A stretch of DNA of 27,839 bases, taken from positions 1-27,839 of the forward strand of contig DPXZ01000124.1 in assembly GCA_003526765.1 (NCBI GenBank), in the 5' to 3' direction. Position numbers and translations under genes: made by a program. Positions 1-7,237 of the stretch are shown in pieces (position 1 is the stretch's first letter; each line of letters begins with the position of its first letter). Under the pieces are notes generated by a model. That model saw nothing but the letters and a program-made list of their open reading frames with translations. It was not told where the DNA came from and made no database searches. The DNA is from Fervidobacterium sp. Its GTDB lineage: Bacteria; Thermotogota; Thermotogae; Thermotogales; Fervidobacteriaceae.

Positions 1-261
1 GGTCTTGGCATGGGGATAGGATTCACGTTGAGTTTGGTGCTACTCGGTAGTATAAGAGAACTTCTCGGAAATGGAACGATATTTGGTATAGAGGTATGGG
101 GTAATGCATTCAACATGTTCGTCATGATATTGCCACCTGGAGCTTTTCTAACGCTTGGACTTTTGTCAGCATTTTTTGCTAGTATATCCATCAGGAGATC
201 AGATAAGGCAAAAAAGATGGCGAGTCAACAACAAGCTCAGAAGGCTGGTGAGCAGAGATGA
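1..261 (+). CDS. rnfE: Electron transport complex subunit RnfE/NqrD, C-terminal part (5' end outside window)
   Basis: The reading frame is open from base 1, so this is the C-terminal 86 or so residues of a longer gene. It is a hydrophobic membrane protein. The 'SIRELLGNGT' stretch, followed by a 'PPGAFLTLGLL' helix, is typical of the RnfE/NqrD family, an integral membrane subunit of the ion-translocating ferredoxin:NAD oxidoreductase (Rnf) or of Na+-NQR. It ends in a polar tail rich in Lys and Gln, probably cytoplasmic. Its stop overlaps the next gene's ATG (ATGA), so translation of the two is probably coupled. RnfE and RnfA are adjacent in most rnf operons, which supports the call. Rnf is preferred over Nqr because anaerobic thermophiles of this group use Rnf, but the fragment alone does not settle it. 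Confidence 0.85.
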   Translation, partial: GLGMGIGFTLSLVLLGSIRELLGNGTIFGIEVWGNAFNMFVMILPPGAFLTLGLLSAFFASISIRRSDKAKKMASQQQAQKAGEQR

Positions 262-830
262 GACTTTTCTTGATACTTTTGTCAGCTATGCTTGTGAATA
301 ACTACGTGTTTGTAAGATTCCTTGGTATTTGTCCAGCTCTTGGTGTCTCGAAGAAGACGTCTACTGCAGTCGGGATGGGCATAGCAGTTATCTTTGTGTT
401 GGTGATATCATCTGCTTTATCTTGGTTATTAGACTTATTATTGATTGCACTAAACTTGGAGTTTCTCAAAACAATTGTTTTCATACTCGTCATTGCAACG
501 TTCGTTCAGTTCGTTGAGGCCTTTTTGAAAAAGACAAACCACGCTCTTTACGAAGCAATGGGTATCTATTTGCCATTGATAACGACAAACTGTATAATAT
601 TAGGTATCGCAATACTAAATAGTACTGCTAAATACACATTCATGGAATCTATATTCAACGCACTAGGTGCAGGAATGGGCTTTCTACTTGCGTTGATAAT
701 ACTCTCTGGAATTAGAGAGAGATTTGAGCTCTACGATGTACCAAGGCCATTTCAAAATCTTCCGATTGCTTTGATCACTGCTTCGATATTGTCACTTGCT
801 TTCACAGGATTCCAAGGTATGATAAAGTAA
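258..830 (+). CDS. rnfA: Electron transport complex subunit RnfA (NqrE family)
   Basis: Full-length 190-residue integral membrane protein with about six TM helices. Family hallmarks are 'NNYVFVRFLGICP' near residues 14-26 and 'LITTNC' around 107-112. Cys25 and Cys112 match the two cysteines of the RnfA/NqrE family that, with two from RnfE/NqrD, hold an intramembrane iron-sulfur cluster (family knowledge). The Rnf complex couples ferredoxin oxidation and NAD reduction to Na+ or H+ transport. The ATG overlaps the rnfE stop by 4 nt. The gene is followed by a strong terminator, so rnfA is the last gene of the transcript; rnfB, which often follows rnfA, is not here. Confidence 0.92.
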   Translation: MRLFLILLSAMLVNNYVFVRFLGICPALGVSKKTSTAVGMGIAVIFVLVISSALSWLLDLLLIALNLEFLKTIVFILVIATFVQFVEAFLKKTNHALYEAMGIYLPLITTNCIILGIAILNSTAKYTFMESIFNALGAGMGFLLALIILSGIRERFELYDVPRPFQNLPIALITASILSLAFTGFQGMIK

Positions 831-867
831 TAGATTGCTGTTTCTTGATACGTCATTTATCTATTGG

Positions 868-900
868 AAAAAGTTCCAGCTATATGCTGGAACTTTCTTT
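868..900 (+). terminator. Intrinsic terminator of the rnf operon
   Basis: A perfect 11-bp stem (AAAGTTCCAGC, 870-880, pairing with GCTGGAACTTT, 886-896) encloses a 5-nt loop and is followed by CTTT. It lies about 40 nt after the rnfA stop and before the pnp promoter. Confidence 0.85.
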
Positions 901-942
901 GCGCTAATATGGAATTCAATTGCTGAACTGTTAATGCAGGTG

Positions 943-971
943 TTCAAATAATCTGTAAAACGTGGTACAAT
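943..971 (+). promoter_or_regulatory. Probable sigma-70 type promoter for pnp
   Basis: A -35-like TTCAAA (943-948) and a -10 TACAAT (966-971) are separated by 17 bp. An extended -10 TG sits one base upstream (963-964). The same 'GTGGTA-Y-R-AT' pattern recurs before the MFS gene and the polyprenyl synthase gene. It lies between the rnf terminator and the pnp ribosome binding site. Confidence 0.55.
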
Positions 972-1021
972 AATATGATAATATTAAGACATACAAGATA
1001 TGGAAGGTTGGAGGTGTTGTC

Positions 1022-3100
1022 ATGAAAGAATGGAGAAAGACTCTTTTTGGAAGAGAAATGATGTTTCAACACGGAAAAGTTGCAAAGCAATCTGCAGGGT
1101 CCATCTGGGCAAGATTTGGTGATAGCATCGTTCTTGCAACCGTAAATGTATCAGACAATACGGTTGAAGGGATAGATTTTGTACCACTCACAGTAGAGTT
1201 CATGGAGAAATTTTATGCAGCTGGAAAGATACCTGGTGGATTTGTAAAAAGAGAAAATAAACCCTCTGAGAGTGGAATACTCTCTTCAAGACTCATAGAC
1301 AGGCCCATAAGGCCACTTTTTCCAAAGGATTTGAGAAACGAGGTTCAAGTTATCGTTACTGTTTTATCCGTTGATCCAGATTGTCCAACAGATGTGCTTG
1401 GAATAGCTGCTGCTTCGTTAGCGCTCAATATATCGAAGATACCTTTTGACGGTATTGCGGCCGGTGTGCAAGTCGGGTATGTTGATGGGGAATTCGTAGT
1501 TTTCCCAACAACAGAGCAATTGGAGAGAAGCAAGATAGATATAGTCGTTGCTGGAACAAAAGATGCAATAACGATGGTTGAAGGAGAAGCAAAAGAAGTT
1601 ACAGAGGAAGAAATGCTTAAAGCACTCATGACGGCACACGCAGCAATAAAAGAAATTGTAGCATTTGAGGAAGAAATACTCGCGGAGTTCAGCGTTGAAA
1701 AGATGCCTCTTCCAGCACCGAAGTACGATGTTGAATTAGTTGAGAAGTTCGCACAGTACGTTGATTTGAACGAACTCGAGAAGAGGGTTTTCATCCGTGG
1801 AAAGCAAGAACGTTCTGAGATGGCCGACGATTATTACGAAAGTATTGTCGAGAAATTTTTCGAGGAGAATGGAATAACTGAAGAACAGAGGGAAGAATAT
1901 GAAATACCACTAAAGGAAAAGTACGATGACCTTTCAAAGTCTTTGATGAGAAAGATCATTGTTGAAAGAGGTATGAGAGCGGACGGTAGAGGCCCTAAAG
2001 ACATTCGACCAATAACTTGTGAGGTCGGGCTTCTCCCAAGGGCACACGGTTCTTCACTTTTCACGCGTGGTGAGACACAAAGTCTTGGTATCGTCACGCT
2101 CGGTTCTCAATCTGAAGAGCAGATAATTGACACACTTATTGAGGAAGGTACGAAGAGATTCATATTACATTACAACTTCCCACCGTTTTCAACAGGTGAG
2201 GTAAAACCATTACGCGGACCTGGTAGAAGAGAAATAGGCCACGGCCACTTAGCAGAGAGAGCAGTAAAGGCAATCATTCCATCTGAAGATGAATTCCCTT
2301 ACGTAATTCGTGTTGTATCTGAAATCCTTGAGTCTAACGGTTCTTCTTCCATGGCTACTGTATGTTCCGCATCTCTAGCGCTCATGGATGCGGGAGTACC
2401 TGTTAAGAAACACGTTGCCGGTGTGGCAATGGGATTGATCGTAGAAGGTGACAAAGGAGTAGTGCTAACAGACATATTAGGTTTGGAAGACCATTGGGGA
2501 GACATGGACTTCAAAGTGGCTGGCACGAAAGATGGTATCACTGCTTTCCAGATGGACTGTAAGGTCTCAGGTGTCAGTGAGGAGCTCTTAAGAACGGCAT
2601 TGATTCAAGCAAGAGAAGCACGTGCATTTATACTTGGAAAATTGTATGAAACGATATCAGAACCACGTAAGACCCTGTCACCTTATGCACCAAGGATCAG
2701 TTGGTTCTACATAGACCCTGCAAAATCTGGTGAATTAATTGGACCTGGCGGCAGGAACATCAAAGGCATCACGAAGATGTTCAACGTCGATATATCATTA
2801 AACGACGAGAATGGAAAAGTGACTGTCAGTGGTGTTGATGCAGAAAAGGTTGAAGAGGCAGTTGAGTACATAAAGAATATGTTCAAAGACGTTTCCATCG
2901 GAGATGTGTACAATGGGAAAGTAACGCGCGTTGAGAATTACGGTATATTTGTCGAAATTGCACCGGGTAAATCTGCACTCGTTCATTCAAGCAAATTGGG
3001 CAACGTTAAACCCAATTCATTCAAGATCGGTGACAGAGTGAAAGTGGAAGTAACGAACATAGATGAAGCAGGCAGACTGCAGTGTAGGAGAGTGGAATGA
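1022..3100 (+). CDS. pnp: Polyribonucleotide nucleotidyltransferase (PNPase)
   Basis: A 692-residue protein of normal PNPase length. It carries out phosphorolytic 3'-5' decay of RNA in the cytoplasm and can also add 3' tails. Domains in order: first RNase PH domain (about 10-145), the alpha-helical linker domain (about 235-310), second RNase PH domain (about 320-530, with 'GRRE' and '[17 protein letters not shown]'), a KH domain (GPGG loop from residue 574) and a C-terminal S1 domain (from about 627, '[20 protein letters not shown]'). GGAGGTG at 1010-1016 precedes the ATG by 5 nt. The M16 peptidase gene begins immediately after the TGA, an arrangement of pnp followed by an M16 peptidase that is common in Gram-positive and related bacteria. 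Confidence 0.98.
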   Translation: MKEWRKTLFGREMMFQHGKVAKQSAGSIWARFGDSIVLATVNVSDNTVEGIDFVPLTVEFMEKFYAAGKIPGGFVKRENKPSESGILSSRLIDRPIRPLFPKDLRNEVQVIVTVLSVDPDCPTDVLGIAAASLALNISKIPFDGIAAGVQVGYVDGEFVVFPTTEQLERSKIDIVVAGTKDAITMVEGEAKEVTEEEMLKALMTAHAAIKEIVAFEEEILAEFSVEKMPLPAPKYDVELVEKFAQYVDLNELEKRVFIRGKQERSEMADDYYESIVEKFFEENGITEEQREEYEIPLKEKYDDLSKSLMRKIIVERGMRADGRGPKDIRPITCEVGLLPRAHGSSLFTRGETQSLGIVTLGSQSEEQIIDTLIEEGTKRFILHYNFPPFSTGEVKPLRGPGRREIGHGHLAERAVKAIIPSEDEFPYVIRVVSEILESNGSSSMATVCSASLALMDAGVPVKKHVAGVAMGLIVEGDKGVVLTDILGLEDHWGDMDFKVAGTKDGITAFQMDCKVSGVSEELLRTALIQAREARAFILGKLYETISEPRKTLSPYAPRISWFYIDPAKSGELIGPGGRNIKGITKMFNVDISLNDENGKVTVSGVDAEKVEEAVEYIKNMFKDVSIGDVYNGKVTRVENYGIFVEIAPGKSALVHSSKLGNVKPNSFKIGDRVKVEVTNIDEAGRLQCRRVE

Positions 3101-4324
3101 ATGTTGCAGCAGCTTGCGGAAAATATATACTACTATGAAATACCAGGTATTCGTTCGGTGACAATTGCATTTATCGTTGGTAGTGGCCCGGTCTATGAAC
3201 CGGACCATTTACTCGGAATATCACATTTCATAGAACATACGGCATTCAGAAAGACGAAGAAGAGAACATTGAGGCAGATCAAACTACCCATAGAGCAGGT
3301 AGGAGGTATACTAAACGCCTGGACAGACAAAGAAAGTACGGTTTACTATGCTAAGGTGCCATCAACGTTTTTTAAAATAGCATTCGACATCTTGAGGGAT
3401 ATGGTCTTTGAACCAGATTTCTTGGAGAAAAACGTGGAACTTGAAAGAAAAATAATTTTGCAAGAATATTATGCGGAAAAGGAGATTCCGGAGCAAAGAC
3501 TGTTCAATTTGTTCTTCGAGAAACTGATCGATGGTCCACACTCAAAGTCAACAATTGGTACAGAGGAAAGCATAAGAAGAATTTCAAAAGAAGATCTCGA
3601 TAGTTTTCATGCTGAGATGTATTCTCCATATAACGTAAAGTTGATCATAGCCGGTAACGTGAATTCGGAAGATATGGAGATCCTAAAGTCACTCAATCTC
3701 GATGAAGGAACAAAGACAGCTAAACATGTCTCACAACTTAAAGAGGGTATAGTTTGTGACAAATTCGAAGAAAGTCAGCAAGTCCATTTCCTTTTCTCTC
3801 ATAACGGATTACCTTTATCAAACGAAGATGCATTGTATCCGAGTATGGTGTTGAACACATTACTTGGTAGTGGGATGAGTTCGTTGCTCTTTGAAAAGAT
3901 ACGAGAGAAGAGAGGATTCGTGTATGACATATCAACAAATAATATCCAATCCAAAGAATGGGGTGTATTTTCTGTCTACGCAGCAACATCTAAGGAAAAC
4001 ACAGAGAAACTCATTAAAGAGCTCTTCGATTTATTCAAGAATTTCAAATTAACGAAGAAACTTTTCGACTACGGCAAGAAACGTCTGCTTGGTAGTCTTG
4101 AACTCGTTACCGAAAGTACCTCAGCACTTACTGCTCTTTACATTCAGTACGTAGCAAATGAACTACCGGTTAGAACCATAGATGATATAATTGAAAGGGT
4201 AAAGAGTGTAACGGAAGCGCAAGTGATGGATGCATTTGAAATGATGATAAGGGGTCAATGGTCGCTTGCCTATGTAACTCCAGACGATGAACTCAAGATA
4301 GAAAATGACGATATACGTGTATGA
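3101..4324 (+). CDS. M16 family zinc peptidase (insulinase-like)
   Basis: A 407-residue protein of the processing-peptidase type. The inverted zinc motif HxxEH is intact: His42, Glu45 (catalytic base) and His46 in 'SHFIEHTAF', with the third zinc ligand probably Glu122 in 'ILQEYYAE'. A second, non-catalytic M16 half starts near residue 180, with the family-type 'GSGMSSLLFEKIREKRG' segment around 253-269. No signal peptide is visible, so it is likely cytoplasmic. The ATG abuts the pnp stop with no gap, which suggests translational coupling; hslU follows 56 nt later. The substrate is unknown: related genes are called YmxG or PqqL-like, but nothing here supports a role in cofactor maturation. 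Confidence 0.92.
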   Translation: MLQQLAENIYYYEIPGIRSVTIAFIVGSGPVYEPDHLLGISHFIEHTAFRKTKKRTLRQIKLPIEQVGGILNAWTDKESTVYYAKVPSTFFKIAFDILRDMVFEPDFLEKNVELERKIILQEYYAEKEIPEQRLFNLFFEKLIDGPHSKSTIGTEESIRRISKEDLDSFHAEMYSPYNVKLIIAGNVNSEDMEILKSLNLDEGTKTAKHVSQLKEGIVCDKFEESQQVHFLFSHNGLPLSNEDALYPSMVLNTLLGSGMSSLLFEKIREKRGFVYDISTNNIQSKEWGVFSVYAATSKENTEKLIKELFDLFKNFKLTKKLFDYGKKRLLGSLELVTESTSALTALYIQYVANELPVRTIDDIIERVKSVTEAQVMDAFEMMIRGQWSLAYVTPDDELKIENDDIRV

Positions 4325-4380
4325 TGACGAACTCTAAGAAAGGATTAATCACGTGAATTAGAATCAGGAGGTGTAAGAGA

Positions 4381-5769
4381 ATGCAAGAAGTGACAAATAG
4401 AAATTTCGACTTATTAACGCCTAAGCAAATTGTCGAAGAATTAGACAAGTATATAATTGGACAAGATGATGCAAAAAAGGCAGTTGCCATAGCGATAAGA
4501 AATAGAATAAGAAGGCAACGGCTATCGGATGAATGGAGAAAAGAAGTGACTCCAAAGAACATTCTCCTCATTGGACCAACAGGAGTTGGAAAGACCGAAA
4601 TAGCAAGGAGACTTGCACAACTTTCTGGCTCACCATTTCTGAAAGTTGAAGCCACGAAATTTACTGAAGTTGGATACGTAGGAAAGAACGTCGATTCAAT
4701 GGTCAGAGACTTAGTCGAAATTGCTGTTAACATGGTAAAACAAGAAAAGATAAAGGAAGTTGAGTACAAAGTAAAGGACCTTGTAAACGAAAGAATACTC
4801 GATGCGATGCTACCATCAGGAAAGCAAAGCGTACCTTTTGCAAATATATTTGGTTTTCAGCCGCAGCAAGAGCAACATGAAGATCAAGATACGAAAAGAA
4901 GGAGAACAGAGTTACGTGAAAAACTGAAAAATGGTGAATTGGAAGATATGGAGATAGAGTTGGATATAGAAATATCCCAACCAGGTGTTGGATTCATAGG
5001 CGTTCCAGATATGGAAGATATGGGAATCGATTTCTCACAAGTACTTGGTAACATGCTACCGAAAAAGACCAAGAAGCGTAGAATGAAAATCTCGGAAGCG
5101 AGAAGAATTCTAACACCAATAGAATCTGAAAAGCTCATCGATATGGACGAAGTAATTCAAAAGGCACTCTCACTCGCTCAAGAAAGAGGAATCATATTCA
5201 TTGATGAGTTGGATAAAATAGCTGGTGGAGATCAAACTCACGGGCCAGATGTCTCAAGGCAAGGTGTGCAGAGAGATTTATTGCCTATAATCGAAGGTAC
5301 TACAGTTACGACAAAATATGGACCAGTAAAGACCGATTTCATGCTTTTCATCGGTGCCGGTGCATTTCACATGACAAAGCCAACAGACTTGATCCCTGAA
5401 TTGCAAGGTAGATTCCCTATAAGAGTTGAGCTTGAACCATTGAGAAAAGAAGATTTCGTACGTATTTTGACGGAACCAGAAAATGCACTCATAAAGCAGT
5501 ATAAAGCCCTTTTATATAGCGACGGAATTGAACTTGATTTTACACCTGATGCTATCGATGAAATTGCGCAAACGGCATATCAACTCAACGAAAAGATCGA
5601 GAATATCGGTGCTAGGAGACTATACACGGTTGTTGAAAAGCTCCTCGAAGACATCATGTTTGAGGCACCTGATATAGAAGAAAAGAAAGTTGTTATCGAT
5701 AAATCATTTGTGATCAATAAGTTAGGTCATATAACAAGCGACGAAAATTTGTCTTCTTATATCCTCTAA
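4381..5769 (+). CDS. hslU: ATP-dependent protease ATPase subunit HslU (ClpY)
   Basis: A 462-residue AAA+ unfoldase that feeds substrates to the HslV (ClpQ) peptidase in the cytoplasm. Visible are the Walker A GPTGVGKT (65-72), the pore loop GYVG (98-101), a substrate-gating I domain (about 110-240, rich in Gln, Glu and Asp), the Walker B IIFIDE (271-276) and the C-terminal tail 'LSSYIL'. In this family that tail inserts into HslV to activate it, so its conservation implies a partner. AGGAGGTG at 4366-4373 precedes the ATG by 7 nt. hslV normally lies just upstream; here an M16 peptidase gene occupies that place and no hslV is in the window. Confidence 0.97.
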   Translation: MQEVTNRNFDLLTPKQIVEELDKYIIGQDDAKKAVAIAIRNRIRRQRLSDEWRKEVTPKNILLIGPTGVGKTEIARRLAQLSGSPFLKVEATKFTEVGYVGKNVDSMVRDLVEIAVNMVKQEKIKEVEYKVKDLVNERILDAMLPSGKQSVPFANIFGFQPQQEQHEDQDTKRRRTELREKLKNGELEDMEIELDIEISQPGVGFIGVPDMEDMGIDFSQVLGNMLPKKTKKRRMKISEARRILTPIESEKLIDMDEVIQKALSLAQERGIIFIDELDKIAGGDQTHGPDVSRQGVQRDLLPIIEGTTVTTKYGPVKTDFMLFIGAGAFHMTKPTDLIPELQGRFPIRVELEPLRKEDFVRILTEPENALIKQYKALLYSDGIELDFTPDAIDEIAQTAYQLNEKIENIGARRLYTVVEKLLEDIMFEAPDIEEKKVVIDKSFVINKLGHITSDENLSSYIL

Positions 5770-5773
5770 TGGT

Positions 5774-5824
5774 AGAGCCCCGAACTCTCTTTTCAGAAAA
5801 GACGAGTTAGGGGCTTTATTTTCT
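5774..5824 (+). terminator. Intrinsic terminator after hslU
   Basis: A long stem in three blocks: AGCCCC (5776-5781) with GGGGCT (5810-5815), AACTC with GAGTT, and TCTTTT with AAAAGA around a short loop. A T-rich run follows (TTTATTTTCT). It separates the pnp-M16-hslU unit from the permease genes. Confidence 0.9.
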
Positions 5825-5905
5825 CCATTTGTCTGTATGTGTTTGTTAGCAGTGCAAACAATATATCTCAAAATCTCAAAACATAACACTCGGGGGTGAT
5901 GGTCT

Positions 5906-7216
5906 GTGACGCAGCTCGGAAAGAAGAGATTCAAAGAGAGCATGCTTGGTTATCTCTTTTTACTTCCAGCGCTGGTGATCTTGGCCATATTTACATTCTG
6001 GCCGGTTGGTTTCTCGTTCGTACTCAGTTTTTTCAAATGGGACTTTAGAAATATGAATAACCCTTACTTCTACGGATTCGGAAACTACAAAGAAATTTTG
6101 AAATTCGATTATCCCGTGGAATTCCCATTTTACAGGGGACTTTTCTACAGTATCCTCTACATGGCTATTGCTTTGTTCATACTCTTTTCTGTATCTCAAA
6201 TGGTTTCTGTCATTAGGAAGAAGAAGACAAGTCTCGTGGATATCGTTCCTCTCATCGTTGTGGTTGCCTATTTCGTTTTCAGAAACTATATTTCATTCAC
6301 ACTCTCCATAGTCTTATCAATCATCCTACTTTTGTTTGTGATCGTGGCCTTGAAGAGGAATATATTTGATACAAAGATGATAAAGGAACATGGCTGGATA
6401 AGCTTTTTCGTATGGCTTGTCTCGTATGTTTTGATCGAGTTCCAGTTTCCTTCATTGATAAATGGGAAGAGCTATGGAATCATAGATTACTTCTTGGATG
6501 CCTCTGAGAAGAATCTCTTTTTTAAAGCACTAACGAACACGACATATTATGTCATTCTCACCGTTCCAATTGGTATCGCCCTCTCACTCTTGATAGCCTT
6601 ACTTTTGAACAATGATGTAAGGCTGAAGGCGTTTTTTAGAACTTCCTTCTTCATTCCATTCGTAACTTCCACAGTTGCTGTGGGCCTTATATGGAAGTGG
6701 ATATTCAACGATGATGTAGGGTTGCTTAACTATCTTCTCACAACAATTGGATTACAGCCGGTAAAGTGGTTGAAGGACGCAAAATGGACAATACCGACGG
6801 TTAGTATAGTCTCTATATGGAAGAGTGTTGGTTACAATGCCATGATATTCTTAGCTGGACTCCAGAGTATAGATACTTTTTACTACGAGGCTGCTGAGGT
6901 TGATGGTGCAAGTAGCTTCCAGAAATTTACAAAAATCACATGGCCTCTCCTATCACCGACTACTTTCTTCTTATTAATCGTTTCAGTTATCGGCTCTTTT
7001 AAAGTTTTCCAAGAAGTATTCATTTTGTACGATGGACTTCCTGGACCATATGGAAACAGTGGAATGACGATGGTCTATTATGTTTTTGACCTTTTCTATA
7101 GACAACAAAGAATGGGAATAGCAAGTGCAGCTGCATATCTATTGTTCTTGGTTATATTAGTCTTTACGTTTGTTCAGTATCGCGTCGGTGATAAAGTCGT
7201 CGAATACGTCAGCTGA
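5906..7216 (+). CDS. Carbohydrate ABC transporter permease, MalF type, with four extra TM helices
   Basis: A 436-residue inner-membrane permease of the binding-protein-dependent sugar importers (CUT1). The start is GTG, chosen because GGGGGTG at 5892-5898 lies 7 nt upstream; a nearby ATG at 5899 is out of frame. TM1 spans about 14-36. The core domain starts near residue 205 ('FFKALTNTTYYVILTVPIG') and carries the EAA coupling motif at 328-340 (E-A-A-E-V-D-G-A-S), which docks on the ABC ATPase. Between TM1 and the core lie roughly four additional hydrophobic segments (about 79-101, 110-127, 130-150, 164-180) that MalF-type proteins of standard size (about 290-310 residues) lack. An even number of helices keeps the core topology. 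It pairs with the next gene, 21 nt downstream. No ATPase or solute-binding protein is adjacent, so the substrate cannot be named. Confidence 0.9.
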   Translation: MTQLGKKRFKESMLGYLFLLPALVILAIFTFWPVGFSFVLSFFKWDFRNMNNPYFYGFGNYKEILKFDYPVEFPFYRGLFYSILYMAIALFILFSVSQMVSVIRKKKTSLVDIVPLIVVVAYFVFRNYISFTLSIVLSIILLLFVIVALKRNIFDTKMIKEHGWISFFVWLVSYVLIEFQFPSLINGKSYGIIDYFLDASEKNLFFKALTNTTYYVILTVPIGIALSLLIALLLNNDVRLKAFFRTSFFIPFVTSTVAVGLIWKWIFNDDVGLLNYLLTTIGLQPVKWLKDAKWTIPTVSIVSIWKSVGYNAMIFLAGLQSIDTFYYEAAEVDGASSFQKFTKITWPLLSPTTFFLLIVSVIGSFKVFQEVFILYDGLPGPYGNSGMTMVYYVFDLFYRQQRMGIASAAAYLLFLVILVFTFVQYRVGDKVVEYVS

Positions 7217-7237
7217 CCTGATTGAGGGGGATAAAAT

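Noticed and set aside
831..1021. Possible tRNA, small RNA or riboswitch in the pnp leader or other gaps
   Set aside because: No cloverleaf or known riboswitch core could be traced; the gap is explained by a terminator, a promoter and an SD.
1345..1794. 149-codon minus-strand open frame inside pnp
   Set aside because: Antisense to a highly conserved PNPase region, Ser/Ile-rich composition of a shadow frame, no SD.
3186..3206. GC-rich inverted repeat inside the M16 peptidase gene
   Set aside because: Short imperfect stem within coding sequence, with no T tract on either strand.
4293..4769. 158-codon minus-strand open frame across the M16-hslU junction
   Set aside because: It covers the hslU SD and Walker A region in antisense, and no SD or family resemblance is seen.
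5841..5859. GTTTG...CAAAC inverted repeat upstream of the permease pair as an operator
   Set aside because: Only 5 bp per arm with a 9-bp centre; likely by chance in AT-rich DNA, and no clear promoter is next to it.
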